Assembly: GCF_045310695.1 (NCBI RefSeq)
Contig: NZ_JBJIAA010000014.1
Coordinates: forward strand, 62,001 to 126,000
From: Clostridium_S neuense
Lineage (GTDB): Bacteria; Bacillota; Clostridia; Clostridiales; Clostridiaceae
Direction: 5' to 3'
DNA length: 64,000 nucleotides
The notes beneath the pieces are model-generated. The model did not search any database. It was given only the letters and a program-made list of their open reading frames with translations, and was not told where the DNA came from. The translations under genes and the position numbers were made by a program. Every line of letters starts with the position of its first letter. The stretch's first letter is position 1. Positions 62,299 through 64,000 of the stretch are shown piece after piece.

Positions 62299-64000
62299 CT
62301 AAAACTTAAGCTCCCCTATATCTTTAAACGAGTTCATGTCCACTGCAACCATTTTAGAATCAAATATAGTATACAAGGTATTCCCTATATAAATTGCTCT
62401 AAAAGATGTATTTCCATCTTCATCTGATTCTCCTTTATATGCTAGCTTAAATCCATTTTTTAAATCAACCTTATATACATATATAAAACATTTTTGCCCC
62501 TGACTGGTGCTTATTGCAATTGGAAATGCCATAATACCTTTATCCTTATCAAACAGAAGTGCTTTATGATTATACAAGACGTCCGACTCGATACTAATAT
62601 CAGCATCATAAGTTGATTTTAAATCTGAATTGCCCTCCTGCAAAGATTGCTGCGTTATTAAATTGTCTAAGCTCACATTATACATTTGCTTTGGTTTAGA
62701 CATATCCGTTACATCAAACATAGCAAATTTCATATTTCCCGGTTTTGCCAGTGTAAGTCCATTTTCAGAAACATCCGTTGAATTTCTACCAAACCCTATA
62801 ATATGATTTTCATCATACGGCTGCAAATAAGTACTAAAGCCAGGCATTTCAAGTTTCCCTGTAATCTTAGGTTTCTTTGGATCTGACAAATCTAAAGCAA
62901 AAAGGGGATCAGTCTGTTTAAAAGTAACCATATACGCTCTATTGCCCATAAATCTTACAGAATATATTTTTTCACCTACAGCTATATTGCAAACTTTAGA
63001 AATCAATTTCAAATTGTTATCAAATATATATATTCCGCTTGACATATTGCTATTTGTAAAACCATATGAATTATTAGTTACTGCTATTCTAAAATAGTTA
63101 TTATATTCATCCATAGAAAATTGATTTAATATATTGCCATCAATTTCAGTTTTATTTTTCAGCTCTACCTTAGAATTAAAAAGCTGAAATTTATACAGTA
63201 TAGTCTTGTTTTCAGCATTTTCAGATGCAATATACATGTTTTTGTCACTACAATAAATATTGCTTCCATTTCCTAATACTGATGTAACCTTAGCTTCACT
63301 GTTTATATTTGAAAGATCTATACTCGAAATATTTATATAATTTGGATATACATCTTTAGGGTTATATACTATATGTTTGTAATCTACCTCTTTAGCTTTT
63401 CCTTTTAAACTGCTGTCTATATAAAACGGAGCACGTTCTTCATCACTTGCATTTTTAAAATCTATATTTATACTTTGATTTGATATTACATAAACTTTAT
63501 CTCCTATAAGTCTTGAATCATTATATCGGCCACCTACAATTAAGCTTTTAGCAAGCTTTGGTTCTTCTTTATTACCTATGTCATAAACTATAACCTTAGA
63601 TTTTTCCCCTGCATACCAATGCTCTTTCATAGCATCATAATTAGGCGAACTTTCATAATATTGACCAAACACTATTAAAAAGTTATCCTTTAAAAACATA
63701 TTACTAGCATGAAAATTCTTATCTAGGGATATGCTTGATTCTATTTTCATAGATTGAGCTGGATATGCCCTTACTATCATAACTTTGCCACTTCTAGTAC
63801 TTAAAGTATAAATAAACTTATCATCATTTTTAACCATATCAGGTTCATCAACCCCATTTACCTGCACATTTGTAGCTGAATGAGGTGTGCTTTCACTTGT
63901 TTTGCTTCCAGAATTTTTCACAGCAACATCTGCTGAACCTATTTCTCCCCCCTTCATTGAGGAACCATCCATAGTGTTACTCTTATAATTTTCTAGTATA
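62299..64000 (-). CDS. Secreted beta-propeller domain protein, N-terminus beyond the window
   Basis: The frame is open from the window edge to the stop at 62299, with at least 566 residues. VNGVDEPDMVKNDDKFIYTLS and later FRAIYIGNTLYTIFDSKMVAVDM match the secreted beta-propeller C-terminal domain family (Beta_propel). Propeller-like repeats run through the middle (GDKVYVISNQ, GNRAYMVTFKQTDPLFALDLSDPKKPKI). The signal peptide is not in view. Function in this family is poorly known; it is presumed to be exported. An internal ATG at 63972 is not needed as a start because the frame continues upstream. Confidence 0.85.
   Translation of the reverse strand, partial: ILENYKSNTMDGSSMKGGEIGSADVAVKNSGSKTSESTPHSATNVQVNGVDEPDMVKNDDKFIYTLSTRSGKVMIVRAYPAQSMKIESSISLDKNFHASNMFLKDNFLIVFGQYYESSPNYDAMKEHWYAGEKSKVIVYDIGNKEEPKLAKSLIVGGRYNDSRLIGDKVYVISNQSINIDFKNASDEERAPFYIDSSLKGKAKEVDYKHIVYNPKDVYPNYINISSIDLSNINSEAKVTSVLGNGSNIYCSDKNMYIASENAENKTILYKFQLFNSKVELKNKTEIDGNILNQFSMDEYNNYFRIAVTNNSYGFTNSNMSSGIYIFDNNLKLISKVCNIAVGEKIYSVRFMGNRAYMVTFKQTDPLFALDLSDPKKPKITGKLEMPGFSTYLQPYDENHIIGFGRNSTDVSENGLTLAKPGNMKFAMFDVTDMSKPKQMYNVSLDNLITQQSLQEGNSDLKSTYDADISIESDVLYNHKALLFDKDKGIMAFPIAISTSQGQKCFIYVYKVDLKNGFKLAYKGESDEDGNTSFRAIYIGNTLYTIFDSKMVAVDMNSFKDIGELKF

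Overview
The window is AT-rich, low-GC Gram-positive DNA with strong AGGAGG-type ribosome binding sites. Its gene content points to a saccharolytic Clostridium: several PTS operons, glycoside hydrolases, a RIC-type iron-centre repair protein and a type I-B CRISPR-Cas locus. From memory, the cellobiose operon layout (LevR-like activator, IIA, IIB, GH1, IIC) matches C. acetobutylicum, so I infer a relative of that species. No rRNA or tRNA genes were seen.

Positions 1-17000 are carbohydrate genes. A truncated ROK sugar kinase and a secreted GH13 alpha-amylase come first, then two tandem paralogous membrane proteins. Next is a fructan (lev) regulon: a mannose-family PTS (IIA-IIB-IIC-IID plus a small membrane protein), a 1226-residue secreted GH32 levanase, and a binding protein / histidine kinase / response regulator / binding protein cluster. 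That cluster has the same order as the levQRST four-component system of Streptococcus mutans. The PTS and the levanase share a duplicated promoter region with twin palindromes 21 bp apart, a good candidate for the target of the response regulator, followed by a cre-like site.

Positions 17000-22000 hold small hypothetical genes, a RIC/ScdA protein beside a Crp/Fnr regulator with an FNR-like site, and decaying gene remnants. Positions 22000-39230 are a complete type I-B CRISPR-Cas system: cas6-cas8-cas7-cas5-cas3-cas4-cas1-cas2 on the minus strand, flanked by two arrays that I count at 59 repeats each. Each array has a related leader on its right and a related acetyltransferase remnant on its left, so the array unit appears duplicated. 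A lone degenerate repeat that keeps the crRNA-handle sequence lies upstream of cas6, and a WYL regulator follows the second leader.

Positions 39400-64000 hold an SGNH hydrolase, a LytTR/DUF3021 pair, RpiR with a GH4 6-phospho-glycosidase, three tandem lipoproteins (one a pseudogene), a HAD phosphatase, and a sigma-54-driven cellobiose PTS operon with its PRD activator. These are followed by a rhodanese / CoA-disulfide-reductase / ArsR sulfur cluster, a DJ-1/PfpI protein and a partial secreted beta-propeller protein.

The intergenic DNA is unusually rich in structure. A roughly 250-bp long-hairpin element occurs five times, and four copies sit at the stop codon of a gene with the same end facing it. 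One copy is split by a 169-bp MITE with an 8-bp target duplication. There is also an internally deleted IS200 derivative, a 157-bp tandem palindromic repeat, and a conserved hairpin of about 100 nt found in or near three sugar-related transcription units. All calls come from reading the sequence; family names rest on recognised motifs, not on database searches.
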